NCBI GenBank assembly: GCA_035041965.1
Contig: JAPYMA010002963.1
Location: forward strand, 62,001-126,000
DNA: 64,000 nt
Direction of reading: 5' to 3'
Source of the DNA: Anisakis pegreffii
Taxonomy: Eukaryota; Nematoda; Chromadorea; Rhabditida; Anisakidae
Part shown: piece by piece, positions 25,554 to 38,600 of the stretch
How positions within the stretch are numbered: the first letter of the stretch is position 1
How the letters are laid out: every line of letters starts with the position of its first letter
Position numbers and translations under genes: made by a program
Notes under the pieces: generated by a model
The model's input: only the letters and a program-made list of their open reading frames with translations
Database searches by the model: none
What the model was told of the DNA's origin: nothing

Positions 25554-25640
25554 AAATACTTATCTATTGGTAAGAAACGTTAGAGGTAGCTGAATTTCGT
25601 TCAGCTGCCTCTAATGTTTTTTACCAATAGATAAATATTT
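25554..25640. repeat. foldback hairpin with about 41-base arms
   Basis: The left arm (25554-25594) ends GTTAGAGGTAGCTGAA and the right arm (25600-25640) begins TTCAGCTGCCTCTAATG, with a 5-base loop TTTCG. Only about five mismatches occur, mostly G-U compatible in RNA. A further partial copy of the right-arm end, TACCAATAGATAA, follows near 25658. Confidence 0.93.
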
Positions 25641-28600
25641 CTAACTGATTGTTTCCTACCAATAGATAACTGAGACGAAAACAAGGTAATCACATTTGTT
25701 TCACTCTTCTAGAAAACACCTACGTGAATTTTGAATGAGTTTTGTATCGCGAATAAGTATGTCAGCTAAGCCTGCTTCGTGATGAATATGTTATTTTTGA
25801 TAAAGACGAAGTACTCTCGATGATCGACTCACAATTTTAGTGTTGTTGATGTCCAACTTATGATTGTTTTGCATTGAACTAACCGCAATTATCTCATTAA
25901 TCTGAAAGAGTCATCGCAAGTTCGTATAATCTTTCATCTGCAACAGTCAACTGCCGTTATGTGCGCGTTTTAACCGGTGTCCATCAGTGTACATATGAAA
26001 TATTAATCTAAATTACTGTTTGTATTTTGAAGATTTGCTATTTTTATTTTATTGACATTACTTTTCTTTGTTATGGACTGATTTATTATTATAATCGTCA
26101 TTGTAATTTGTCAGTTCGATGTTTTTTATCAGAAATGATTACGATGGAGAATGAAATATATTCATAATTGATAATTTGTTTTTTGGTCGTTTTTTATTGC
26201 TGAACAGAGCGATTGATGTGTGAAGGATAATGAGATAGGTACGGAACGTGCAATTGTTTTTTCACGTTCACCGAGAGTGCATCGAATGAAAACAGGGATA
26301 ACGTTTATGGATAGGGTTGTTTCTGAAATCGCTACTTCTTGTACCATTTTACGAAGTGGCACCATCGAAACAAGTGACATCAGGAAACAATGAGGAGGGT
26401 AAGCGATGCATATGTACATCGCAGCAGATGACGGCGCTGTCGAATGAGCCTTTTGAAGAGAATTAACATCAATCAGAATCCATTTTCACTTTACAAATTA
26501 TGATAAACTTTTGGAAGAAGTGGTGCCACCAAAATAAATAATGTCATAAATGAAACATTCGTAACTGATCATTCGTTTTTTCGTCTTGTTTATTGTTGAA
26601 TGGGATACTATATGGAGGTATTTCCATGTAAAACTTTTGGTCTCCAATCGTGAGACATTTAGTAAACATGTAATTGATTGTTCACATTCACTGGGGGATC
26701 GGTTGGAGATGGAGAGAGGTTCTGTTAAAAATCGCAACGAAGGAAAGCTTCTGCTGGAAACATATTCATGAACAGATAAAGCAATCGTATTTTTATTACG
26801 ACGAAGGCAAAACGTGAGAATGTCCGCAAAATCAGTAATCTGCCGAATACTTTCTCCAATCCAAATCTACTGAAAATTTGTATGTTCCGATTCATACCTA
26901 ATGCTCCCAACATCACCGTTTTCTTCACCAAACAATCAACCCCTATGAATCGTTAACTGATTCATAGACAAAGGAAGTGAACGTTTGTGATCATTGTGGA
27001 TAGCAATTAGGATAAAAGTAACACGATAATAATATCTGCGATGTCATTAGGGATAATAATTTTTTGCTTCTATCACAATAATAAAACTGTTCCACTGATT
27101 CCAGCTAATGCTTCAGAAACTCAGTTTAGAGTTCGAGAGATACCAATAATGAATAGATAAAATTCGTCATCAAAATTTTCGTTGAAACTTAACCGTCATT
27201 GTCCACAACAAATTAATTCCTCATTGCATGTCAACCATTTTCACATCTGTATTTTAGCAGCTTGAAGAGAGCAAATTTCAATTGATCTTTCAAAAAAATT
27301 TACGAGTTGATTGCGAAAATCAGATGATGCTTTTTGAGACACAAAATGACTCTCGGCGGAGGCAGTAACACGATCACTTTTCGGATGTCTAACAACTGAC
27401 TGTCGATTATTGATGTAGAAGGCGAATCGAGTATCTCGTTAAACAGCTTTACTTAATTAAAACGCTCGTTACACAGAACAAAAGAGAGAAGAACAGCAGG
27501 ATCAAATTTGAAAAAAAAACGAGAAATGAGTCAATCAAACACTATGATTGATCAAATCAAACAGAGTAATATTATTATCAAAATTTCAAGTATATACCGC
27601 GCATACCACATTCTGACGGTACTATTCATCCACTAAGAACGTCTAATAAATATCACCGATTTTCACAGATATTAATAAATCACCTCATCGCATCTCATGC
27701 ACTGCTCCGAATAGAAAACCTCTAAGGACCTCTTTTTCTCAAAGGATTGAACACAAAGATCATAACACCTCAATGAGCCAAGCCAAAACCACCAAAAAAT
27801 AATATCACTGCATAACTCTTCCTTGATACGATCTGGCAATCATGTTGACCAGTGAACACTGCTACTAATGAAATATAAAGACAATTTTCCGCGGAATATC
27901 GAATCATCCCAGGGTACACACTCAAAACAAAGCTCTCACAAGTGTTCATCATGACGAATCATATTTTCACGAAAACAGCAAGTCTCTAAGGAACAAATAA
28001 TGAAATTGGTCATGTAAGGATCCAACAACTTCATCCTAAAAATGCAAACGTCAAACCGACACAGTGCTATGATGAGATGTGACAAATCGGTGCATAAAAA
28101 GGTACACGTATCATATGATGGAACTTAGAATATAACTTCAACGAACGGTTACCATTACAGCATTTCTTCATTCAACACAACCCGTATTTCTGATACTATT
28201 ACTTAATACTTAAAAATATTTTGATTGCAAATAACCGATGGCAACTTTCCGTTCAGTAGCAAAAAAACACTTCAAAGCTTGCTAAAGAAAGAAATAATAT
28301 TTTCAAGAAACAATAACAATAGAACAGAATAAAAATCAGTAATATTAATAATAATTGTAATAACAAGAAAAATGATAACGATAGTAGAGAAACAATAAAA
28401 TTGAATACCTTAACAAAGAACAATCGCAGATTGAAAAGTTCTTCAGTGATGTGAATAATAAAATCTACAAAAAAACATAAATACACAAAAATCAGTAGTA
28501 GTTACAGTAATAGTGATGAAAATTATGAAAGAATTACGATAAACTGCTCTTTTTTGTATTTTAAAAATTTATGCACGCAATCAGCCAGTTCAAAAAAAAA

Positions 28601-30701
28601 CGAAACAAATGAAAAAGAATAACTTCAAAGGAGATACTAAATAAAAAGACACAAAACGCGAATGTCAAGCAAACAAAATTCATTAGTTCACATGCATGAA
28701 AAAGATAACTTCATAATGCACAAATCAGCAATCAGCACACCAAAACAAAACAATACAATTAAATATATTCGTTTCACTCTTCCATATACAAGCAATGCAT
28801 TGAATACAACAAAATCAGCATATTCCTTCAAAGAGACTTCAACTCCAAACTGATAATATCATTCATTTTAGTAGTTTTTATGGAGCACTAATTCTTCAAC
28901 TACATTTCGAATGTCTCCTAAACGTACATAAAATTTGAACGACCGCAATTCATGCGAATCGCACTCGACGGAATTCCTTCTATTATAAAATAGCATTATT
29001 GTGAAATACCGTCACAACGAACAAGTTTTTGCTCACAATCCGAACGTTTCACTCGTATTCAATTCAATTTTCAATAAAGTAAAGCAAGCTGAAATTTAGT
29101 TCCTATGTCAGCAGTTTTCAGACAAAAAAAACGCAAAATGCACTACACGAATAATACTCCATAAAACGGAAACATTAGATGGCAAAGAACCATACATTGA
29201 ACTTTTATATATAAGAATATAATACTTAGACATCATATTTGAATAAAACGAATCATTATACTCAACAAAAACGTTCGATAACCTAATGAAGCATCGCATA
29301 AAAACGAGTAGAAATGATAAATGTACCATCCAACTATATATAACCATTCGGTTGAAACGATACCTTCAAGTCAACGCTCTGAAGACGTTCTTTATCGCTT
29401 TACTTCACCTTATTCACTGAGAATGAACTGAAACCAAAAAAGCGCAAAAACAACGCGTTCGATGTGAAGCACTATGAGACAGTGCAAACCGTAATTATCA
29501 CCGACAACAAATCACCAACTTCAGATTCCTCGTTTACGAACTGCCTTCCCAAAAAAACCCACTACAAAATCATGACATCAATATTCACCTCATTCTTTCG
29601 GTTTATGCCTTTTTTCAGATAATATGCCGTTTTAATTCATTCAAAAGCAGACTAGACCATAGTTCGAAACGAATAAATTGAATGGAAAAGGAATAACGAA
29701 TACAACAATTTATAACTAAAATCTAAAGTAATAAACAATAGCAATATATCATAACATCAAATTTATATATAGATAAACACCGTCATGCAAATATCATAAT
29801 CGCCAAATGAAAGAATTGCATGCAACAGAAATACTGAAAGATGATTACATTAAATTATTCAGACAAACTAATGAATAACAACACTCATTCGGATAGCAAC
29901 GTTGAACCATTCAATAAAATATATCAGAGGAAAACAATAAGCGTAAATAAATTCATTAAAACTGAAAACAACAGAAAATAAATCATTACAAACTCAAAAA
30001 TTTGCGATAGATTTTCAATCAGATCTCTCCTATTCTATTCTAACAATACATAACATAACAAACAAAACAGATAAGAAATATTAATCGCTCACAAAGCGAA
30101 TTTTCGAGGAGCGTGGTTTCGTAAACAGTCATAAAGTGTGGTTGACAAATGAAACGAAAGCATCAAGCATTAGAAGGAAGGAATATAAATCTGTTAAGAA
30201 ATCTCACAACGAGAATAAAATGAAACCGTTCAAACCGGAACGTTGTTCAATTGCGCAATGAAACATAACAAAAGCATCGCCGAACAATGAACAAGAGAAA
30301 TCAACCGAAAGAGAGAGAAACGAACAACTCAGTGCTACAACAAAGAACTTATTGTTGCTACTGATGTTTTGAAAAAATAACCCTTCGAAGAATCCCCACT
30401 CGATTTCCACAAAACAAAAGCTGAAGGAAATGAAAATGTGTTCATCACTGTATGCATCTCGAGTTATGTTTCGGCTGGCAAAAAACATGAGCTTAAAAAA
30501 TAGCTGGAAAAAACAAGAGGAAAAGACGAAAACGGGCGTGATGAATTTTCGGATGGGTACGTCACTGACAGAAGATGAAAATAACTAGAGACACAGACGA
30601 AGCATGCTTGCACAATCCACAAAAATGCAGAATAATGCATTCAGGAGAAAATGGAAAAAAATGACATTTTAGGCTTTCGGAGAGAAAAAATTCCCATGTC
30701 A

Positions 30702-31055
30702 CTTCCTGCGGCGCCATATGAAATCACTGCGGCAGTTTAATCGACTCATTTGAAAACCAAACTTATATTCGATTGAATCGTACTTCTTGATTTGCTTCAT
30801 CGCACTGTTATTAGCCATATCCTTGAGAATCAGGAAATTTGCAATCTTTGTAGTGTCAGTAAATCGAGCGAGCATAAGCGCAACAAAACGCAGCAATAAC
30901 TTGAAGCTGCTTAGCAGACACACTATCACTCTACTGAATACAACAGCGGAACAAGAATTCCCAAACAAAAGCCGTCCAGGATCATGGTCACCTTGAATGA
31001 GCGTGGTTATGTCAAACTGAGCGTCACAAAATGAATTCCTTCGAATTCCGCTCAC
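30702..31055 (-). other. 118-codon open frame of uncertain status
   Basis: Ends in TGA at 30702. It contains AQFDITTLIQGDHDPGRLLF, LARFTDTTKIANFLILKDMA and MKQIKKYDSIEYKFGF, more balanced than the T-rich noise frames around it. There is no ATG start, and an acceptor-like GTGACGCTCAG lies within it. It could be the last exon of another gene, an alternative 3' exon (phase 0 acceptor) of the minus-strand gene, or chance. Confidence 0.3.
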
Positions 31056-31715
31056 CCATCAAAACATCAATAAGACTGTCGAGAAAAGCAAGCAACCTTC
31101 ACCCGATTCCGACAATTGAATTCTCATTTTTTGCAGCTTTTCGTAAGAATTCACTTTTATCCCAACATTTCTAAATCAGAAATCGATAAAATAATCAATT
31201 TGATCGATAATATAAGGAAACCCCAATAAACTTGGTAACACCATTCATCTCCGGGCAAAACAGTCCCTGGCGATGGATCACCATGCGGTAGGATGCTCAG
31301 GGAACAAGCTCAAAAGGAGATAACTTATACAATGAATCAATTAAGCTCGTCAGAAGAATTCCAACAAATGAACCATTTGCTTCAAAATATTTCTGCTTTG
31401 AAGAGTTGAAAAATGTAGAACACGAAATGTGAACAGAGAACAAGAAGAGATGATTCGCAATATAAAAGTAATAAGACATACTGCTCATAAAGGCATCTAA
31501 GCAAAAATAAATAACTGTATGAAGGATACATATAAAAATGATTTACGACGAGGAAATAATGACATGACCAACTGGACCAACTCATCAGAAACAAGCACAG
31601 CATAGTTATTCAATCAAACACCTATTCATGAGTATATATCGAATCCAACTCAAAATCACTATCATACAATCTAATCCCAAATAGTCACTACGATATCATT
31701 TGCACTCTTTCATAA

Positions 31716-31775
31716 AGTTTCATAAACAGACTTCGACTGATCTCAGTTTCATCATAAACAGACTTCGACTGATAT
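31716..31775. repeat. tandem duplication of about 30 bases
   Basis: Two adjacent copies of AGTTTCAT(CA)TAAACAGACTTCGACTGAT, the second with a 2-base insertion. It lies in the A-rich region downstream of the minus-strand gene. Confidence 0.92.
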
Positions 31776-32546
31776 ATCTCTGACGACTTCACTAACCAAA
31801 TGATTAAAAAAATAACATTCCCGAGAATTATCCTTGCGAAGACGGACGAACAATGCAACAACCGTTAAAGGCAATGAAAATTCAAGTGAATCTACACACT
31901 TTCATCACTACGACAGTCTGGTGCTACGTTAACCGATCCCAACATTTACAGTATAAATTTAGAACAAACAAGGTGTGATGACGGGATTGAGCATGTACCA
32001 ACCAATTCCAATAAAATGAGGATTCGAGGAGAAAACAGCAACTCATTCCGTTGATGACGATTAAAGAATTTGCATATTAATTGAACAGCGAATAGCTCAG
32101 AACTAATTGTAAGACTCGCGCATCAATAAAAGCATTAATCGGAACAAGCAATTATTGCAAAACGACTGCTGCCAATATAAATAAGTAAACAGCAACAATG
32201 ATTATAATAATACAATATAATATATTATTTAACAGTACATTTCAGAATATTTGGGGAAAACGATAAATGAAAACAATGAATGAAGTAAATAAAGAGAATG
32301 CATATTAAAAATGAAAGATTCGGTGGATAACACCAAATACTAAGCACACAGATAGTATCGCATAAACAGTGATGCTTATATGCCCGAGATGATGATATGG
32401 TTGACGATATTACAGACCGATGGTGAACGATGATGATTATAAGGTGGCGAGATTTGACAGAGATAAGGTGAAAAACGAGCCAACAATGGATCATTTCTCT
32501 TGCTCATCTAATGATTATCGTTATCAGTGTCTGACATCTTTAGATG

Positions 32547-32644
32547 TCAACACTTCGCCGTTTTTACATTCGCTATATTATTCTTTGTCGACGTTTTTGT
32601 TGCTTTCGGCCTCTTCTTCATAAGCTCTTTGTACCGAATCGGTG
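32547..32644 (-). CDS. unrecognised gene, terminal exon
   Basis: Acceptor AGTATTTTCAG. It completes the split codon as Ala and encodes PIRYKELMKKRPKATKTSTK to TAKC and TGA. The Lys-rich tail is compatible with nuclear or nucleic-acid contact, but that is a guess. Confidence 0.85.
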
Positions 32645-35600
32645 CTGAAAATACTCCAATAAAGTTTCACAGTTCAGCTTCTCCGCGTAAAACAACGGCA
32701 TCAAAAATGTGAACGACAAGTACAATCAAACGACACGACGCCTGATCTCTCAGTTTGCCACAAGCTAATATAGCCAGACGACGCACCACATTTTCAATCG
32801 ATGCAATTCAAATTATTTCACACGTAACAGTCGAAAATATACCTGGACCACATTGTTCGAAGTTTTTCCAGTGACGCGCTAACTGTTCAACCAGCATAAC
32901 GTGCTTCCTGTCCTCAACCAGCACTACTTTACTCAAATCATTTGTTCCCATCGCAGGTAGAGTGATTGTTTTGCCATTTTCCAAATTCAGCACAACACTA
33001 TTTGGCGGCGCGTCCTTTTTATCACAAATCGTTTCCTTCTGAAAAGTATCATCCATACGAAACACTGCTCATTCGAAATTCAGTTAAGAGTAAGCAATAA
33101 ACACAAACACAAAAATATCTCCTCTCAGAACGTAATTCATCAGATAACTGATGGGAACGGTAAGACAGAATCACCCAGAAGATATCAAAAACAAACTTCA
33201 GAGTTTTGATTGTCAGACTTCGGTGAATCATTGCTCGGAATGCGATCGTCACTGATGAATATGGCGGATTCTTGCGAACACTTAGCTATGGGAGTGCTTG
33301 TAGAAACTGAAAATAAAAGCATTTGTAATGATAATGCACAGAAAATTCATCATAAGTGTGCCGGAAAATAGTTTTATTCAATTGAAATACTGCGAAAATG
33401 GATATTCACAAACCACCGCCAAGTCAAATTTGAAATAGAGATGGAAGAACAAATCGCCATTAGAACTAACAATCTTCCAAGTCAGTAGCACTGAAATCGA
33501 TTGGAGTCCTCTGATCGAAATTGGCCGTCGGTTCATTCGGGTCATAAAAGAATGAAATGCCCTGCAGCCGTATTCCTTCATCATTATCTGGGATTTGTGT
33601 TATTACCACATCGCTCGATATCGAACACGATGCCACCGCACATTCGGATTCCTTCGCTGTTTCAGTTGAATCTTGAAATGATTACTACGTTATCATTTAA
33701 GTCCCCTTAACAACTGATTCACTAGGACAGTGACAATGCCTATGAACATTTCATCTTAGATTTACGTTTATAAGATTCATGTTCAAGTAAGTTCAACCTT
33801 TCAAAAGGAGGGGACATACTAAATTGTCAGAAAACGTTCATAAAGACATGATGCGCCTAATGCAACTAATTTATTTCAAATTATAGCGAATGGAACGAAT
33901 ATCATTGAGATGCTTCAAAATCACCAACAATTTCAAGGCGATTATGAGAATAAAGCGTTAGTCACAATCATGTAAGAATCATTTACGGAGAACGTAAGCC
34001 AAAGCGAACAGACCATTAGCAGATGAATCAACACTAGACGCTCGTTCAGGATTGGATACGTTGCTCGATGACGGGCTTGTCATTTCACGAGGTACGGATT
34101 CATCAGATGAGCACGTTTGCGTTTGGGTTGAGTCATTTATACGTGATTTGCACGTTAGCGTTGCACCACTACCATTGCCATTCACCGCACTGCACGTTGC
34201 TGTCGTTGTAACTCGGCTGCTTTTCGCTATATCAGCCCATGAACGAGATGGAATTGCCACTGAATTCAAGTTTAGTTTAGCGTAAGATGAGGACTGCTAG
34301 AAATTATCAGTAGCTCACCTCGTCCGAAAACAAGTGAATGGATCGATAATAAGTACAAATAAATACACGAGCATCAAAGAACAAATTCATCTAATCAAAT
34401 GGGTGCAGTGTTCGCCTTTAGCCATCATGTGCACTTCAAATCATCGAAAACATAACAGGGTTGTTTATGATCGACATCGCAACTGTGCGATCAGCAGCTA
34501 TCTACGGAGGTAATAAAACTGCACACGAATCCTCAAGTGAATGCTGAACGGACGACATTCAGCAAACCTTATTGAACACTGCCAACTGAAGAGCTGGCGA
34601 ATGGAAGAGATCAGAGCTGAAGTAACAAATAATAACAACAAATGGATAAATAAGATGAAGCAACGAACCGTGAGTGTTGACAGTATTGGTCATATTCGGA
34701 TCAGAGTTCGGAGCACGACGTGCTGATGGCAACGGAGGATTGGCGTTTTCGTCAGATGGATCGTATATTAACGAATTTTTCTTTGTATCATTCAAAGCAC
34801 TTCCCGATACGCTTGTATGGAGAGTACCTCTTAGAGATTGCGACGGAACGTGAGCACTCGTCTGAACGATAAACAATTATAAACATTTACAATTATTTAC
34901 CGGAAATATGCACGAAATTGAAAGTTTTATAATGCACTGACAATGGCTAACAACAACAACTGCTTAAGGTTCAACTCAGAAGATCGAAAATTTTTTTGCT
35001 GCTTGAATGAAAAACACAAAAAAATACACGATTAGCATGGAGAAAATTTGCAATTGCCGAATTGTGTGCAATCGTGGCAGCAATAGATTACACTTAATCG
35101 TTAACTTGCAACACGTTGAACACGAACAAAAACAGTCCTTATCAGCACGTAATGCTTGATATGAACAACTGTAAACAGTGATATTGCTCCAAAATTCACA
35201 TTATGAAACACAGACGAGAAGAGCAGAAAAGAAAATCATTCAGATAGTGTCATAGACATCATTTTCTGAAGCATTTACGCTAAGATACAATCAACTGATC
35301 TTCTCTAAAGGTCAATCGGATAAAACGTATCATACACGATTTCATCACATAATGAACTGAAATCACCACTCATCATCTCTAAATCTCGCCTAATAACGTT
35401 ATCAGTTATTCTTCGTGATATCCCTCACTAGTACAACACTCATTATAAACGAGTTCATTAAGCATCGCTCACATGCCTTGATCTAACTTTTTTAAGTACG
35501 CATCTACACCACCGCCATAATCGATTTGCACATCTCTAATACCAAATCGTCTCATTACAAACTCTAACTTTTTATGTGTTTTCAAAATGGAATATTGCAT

Positions 35601-38600
35601 CGGCTATGCACTGAAATCGCTTGCGCTGAAAGACTGTTAGAAATGTCTGAATGTTTTCAATATAACTTTCCAAAGCATCATCTTCTCAACAAAACTCATC
35701 ATTTCTCGAAATTAAGTTCACTCTGTGCAAAAGCGGTACACAAACAGTGGATGTGACATGACCACATGCTTTAGGTATGGATCGAGGACTAATTACATAA
35801 AACGTCGTCAACATACGAAAGACGTCAGTAGAAGTGAGATGAATCACTGATCAAGATTAGCCGATACGACCAACTAACAGCACCGCAGTGAAATGTGAGA
35901 AACATTGCACAACACTCTTCAAGAAATAAATTTTTGTTTTACGAAAGCAATTCAGAATTCACTTGAGGAGACACATTTTGGAAAGCACCTCCAAACACCC
36001 ATATGATTTCGTTCATCACGCATCATCGTCAATTTTACATTTGAACACACCAACGAGACGAATAAACAAAAAACGAACCAATGCTTCAGCTTTATATCGC
36101 AATACACACATACAATCCTAATCAAATTCTTCCTGAGAAAAAGGACGATTTGGGACTTATTAAGGAAGTCAGTTAAGCATTATTATTATCATTACTTACT
36201 TATGAATACACATGAAAACGATTAAGACGAAAAAAATCGATTAGTTCCGTTGAAGAGTGTTCCGATGGAATAAGCTGCGAGTGATAGATAATAATGATAA
36301 TGAAAGGTAGATAGACAAAGGTTGATCATGTGAACAAAACGAGATAGTAGGTGTGTTCGAACATAAAAATATTGCTGTTTTTACGGAGGACTTTGAAAAT
36401 CGACGACGAAATTTAAATGGAAGAACGATCATTAATTGTGAATATTAACTGGAACAAAATATGAAACGATAGAAAAGAGAAGTGGAAAGGAATAGGAAAA
36501 TCGAGAGGGAGCGTTGAGTATGGTACGGCGATATAATGGTAGAAAGTAGGTGGGCATCGACGATGGATGATATATTTGGATGAGGTATGTAAGGGGTAAA
36601 TGCGCATAAGCTGCAGCAGCAGCAGCAGCAGCACAACGAACGCGTTGATGTGCTGCAATAACGAACGCCACGCACTCAAACGAACACAACCAACACACTC
36701 ATGACTTTTACCATCAACACAGATGCATTCCGTCATGATATGATGTTGATGATATTGTTCGCTGATTGGTATTTCGTGAACCGTACGTATCACATCACAC
36801 AAATAAGAGCATTTGTGCATTCGTTTATCACTTCTGTTCAGTATTATCATCTATCATCACGGCACTATTCAGAATATGCGACGTTCAACTACATCACTAT
36901 TTTGGTACTGTTCGCATTCGCATTGCACGTAAGTAGAGAAAATTATGTACAACAATAAGCATCTAATTCTAAACACTGAATGCACACAGCAGTGATATAT
37001 CAAACTAACAGACTAGACGAATAGGGCACAGAATGAGTTGCCGAGTTGTTTCAATTACTCTCCTCGTTGCACAAAAGTTTTCAATGAATAAGTATTAGGA
37101 ACGACCCGGATAGATTCAAAATATTAGTCGAAATAAGATCACTGAGAATTTAAAAACAACGAACTCAAAACAAAAAAAAAATGCCAACCTTGTTTCCATC
37201 TTTGAGTGGCGGCGAAAGGAGCGCTTTAGCAAAAGATCCTTGATTACCCGTTGAATAGACTGTGAGATCAGATGGTAAAACTTTCTGAAACGCGTCAATT
37301 TGAAACCAAAAGTATGGTTAACTGATAACTGCACACAATCGCAACTGCACAGACTTGAATAAACATCAACAAAAAAATGAGAGTTCAGTTCAATGAATTC
37401 AATTCCCCTCCTTCTTCGCAAATCAAATTCGCGGGCGGGATTCATAATTGATGAATCGAAACTACCACATGAATGATGAATCAGTTTGTGAATAATTGAA
37501 TAAATTATCAGTCGACACAGAATGCGAAACATTTATGGTCATAAGACTAATATTGATTTTACTGCACAGTCAGTGAACATTTACAAATTCGTTGACTTTG
37601 TTTCAGATTTCTCATACTTAGATGATTGTCAGCAAGTATGAATGTTACATAATAAAACACAATGCAATCAAGCAATGCAATTCGTCTAGTTTCGGTGAAT
37701 GCATTATCAGTTTATTACGTAAATGATGTAATGTGATAGATGTAACAGTGCATTTACGAAGTGCACAAGCATTTGTGTGTCTGCGATTCATAAAAATAAA
37801 ATTTTCAAAAATACTGAACACGAAATTGGTCACGAAACTATTCAGCATCATTCAAGACTTTCTCTGCAATACTTCCTTCATTCATTCAGTGTTCCTTCTT
37901 CTTGCTCTAAATGTATGTGATCTCTTTCACACCTACACATTCTTAAAATTCAAATAAACAATTCCTTAACTCGCACTGAAAACGTCGTCTCAATGTTTAC
38001 AACAAATAAACAGGGAAACATCGCACAATTACAGTGCAATGTTCCGATTTTAAATGAGCATTTTGCTAAGGGAATGAATGCTAACGAAAGCTCAACAGAA
38101 ATTTTGAACGGATACAACTGAATCGTTAGTGAAGTTCGTTTTGATGAACAACTCACATGGCTAGTGTTTGCAACGGCAGCTGCATATCGAGCATTGGATA
38201 TCGGACAATTCGAGGGTTGACTTGAACGACGATCAGGAGATGCGGCACGACTGGTGTGTAGTGAACTGGATGCAGGAACCCTCTCAACGGTACCTTTCGA
38301 CTGCATTCCACTACTATTTCCATGCCATTTGCTTCCATGTTGAGACCACTACAATGGGTACATTCACGTAAACGAGTGTCACACAACATTATGTGGATCA
38401 CACAACCAACGCAGCTAATGAACATGCTACTAACACACAAACAACAAAATACAGACCTTATGTGACTGAGCCTTTATCACAGTGTTATCTTCAATATAGT
38501 CAGCAAGTGAATTCAACTGCCTTCGGGTGGGTGGACCAGAGTATTTCTGCTGAAAATTTACAACATACGAACTCCATTTTGTTTGACTGTAAGCGGACGT

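Larger units (their letters stand above)
24767..32546. other. convergent intergenic region and 3' ends
   Basis: This separates the stop codons of the two converging genes. The first 2 kb is T-rich and likely holds the mig-10 3' UTR; an AATAAA occurs near 26533. From about 26.7 kb the + strand turns A-rich up to the second gene. No further gene is proven here. Confidence 0.5.

Noticed and set aside
28253..28486. 77-codon minus-strand ORF resembling a membrane protein
   Set aside because: The Phe/Leu/Ile-rich sequence is what T-rich DNA translates to; no flanking exons or motif.
36413..36850. Three overlapping minus-strand ORFs with poly-Leu, poly-Ala and poly-Cys runs
   Set aside because: The homopolymers are the three frames of a CAG repeat, and the exons on either side join in phase 0 without them.
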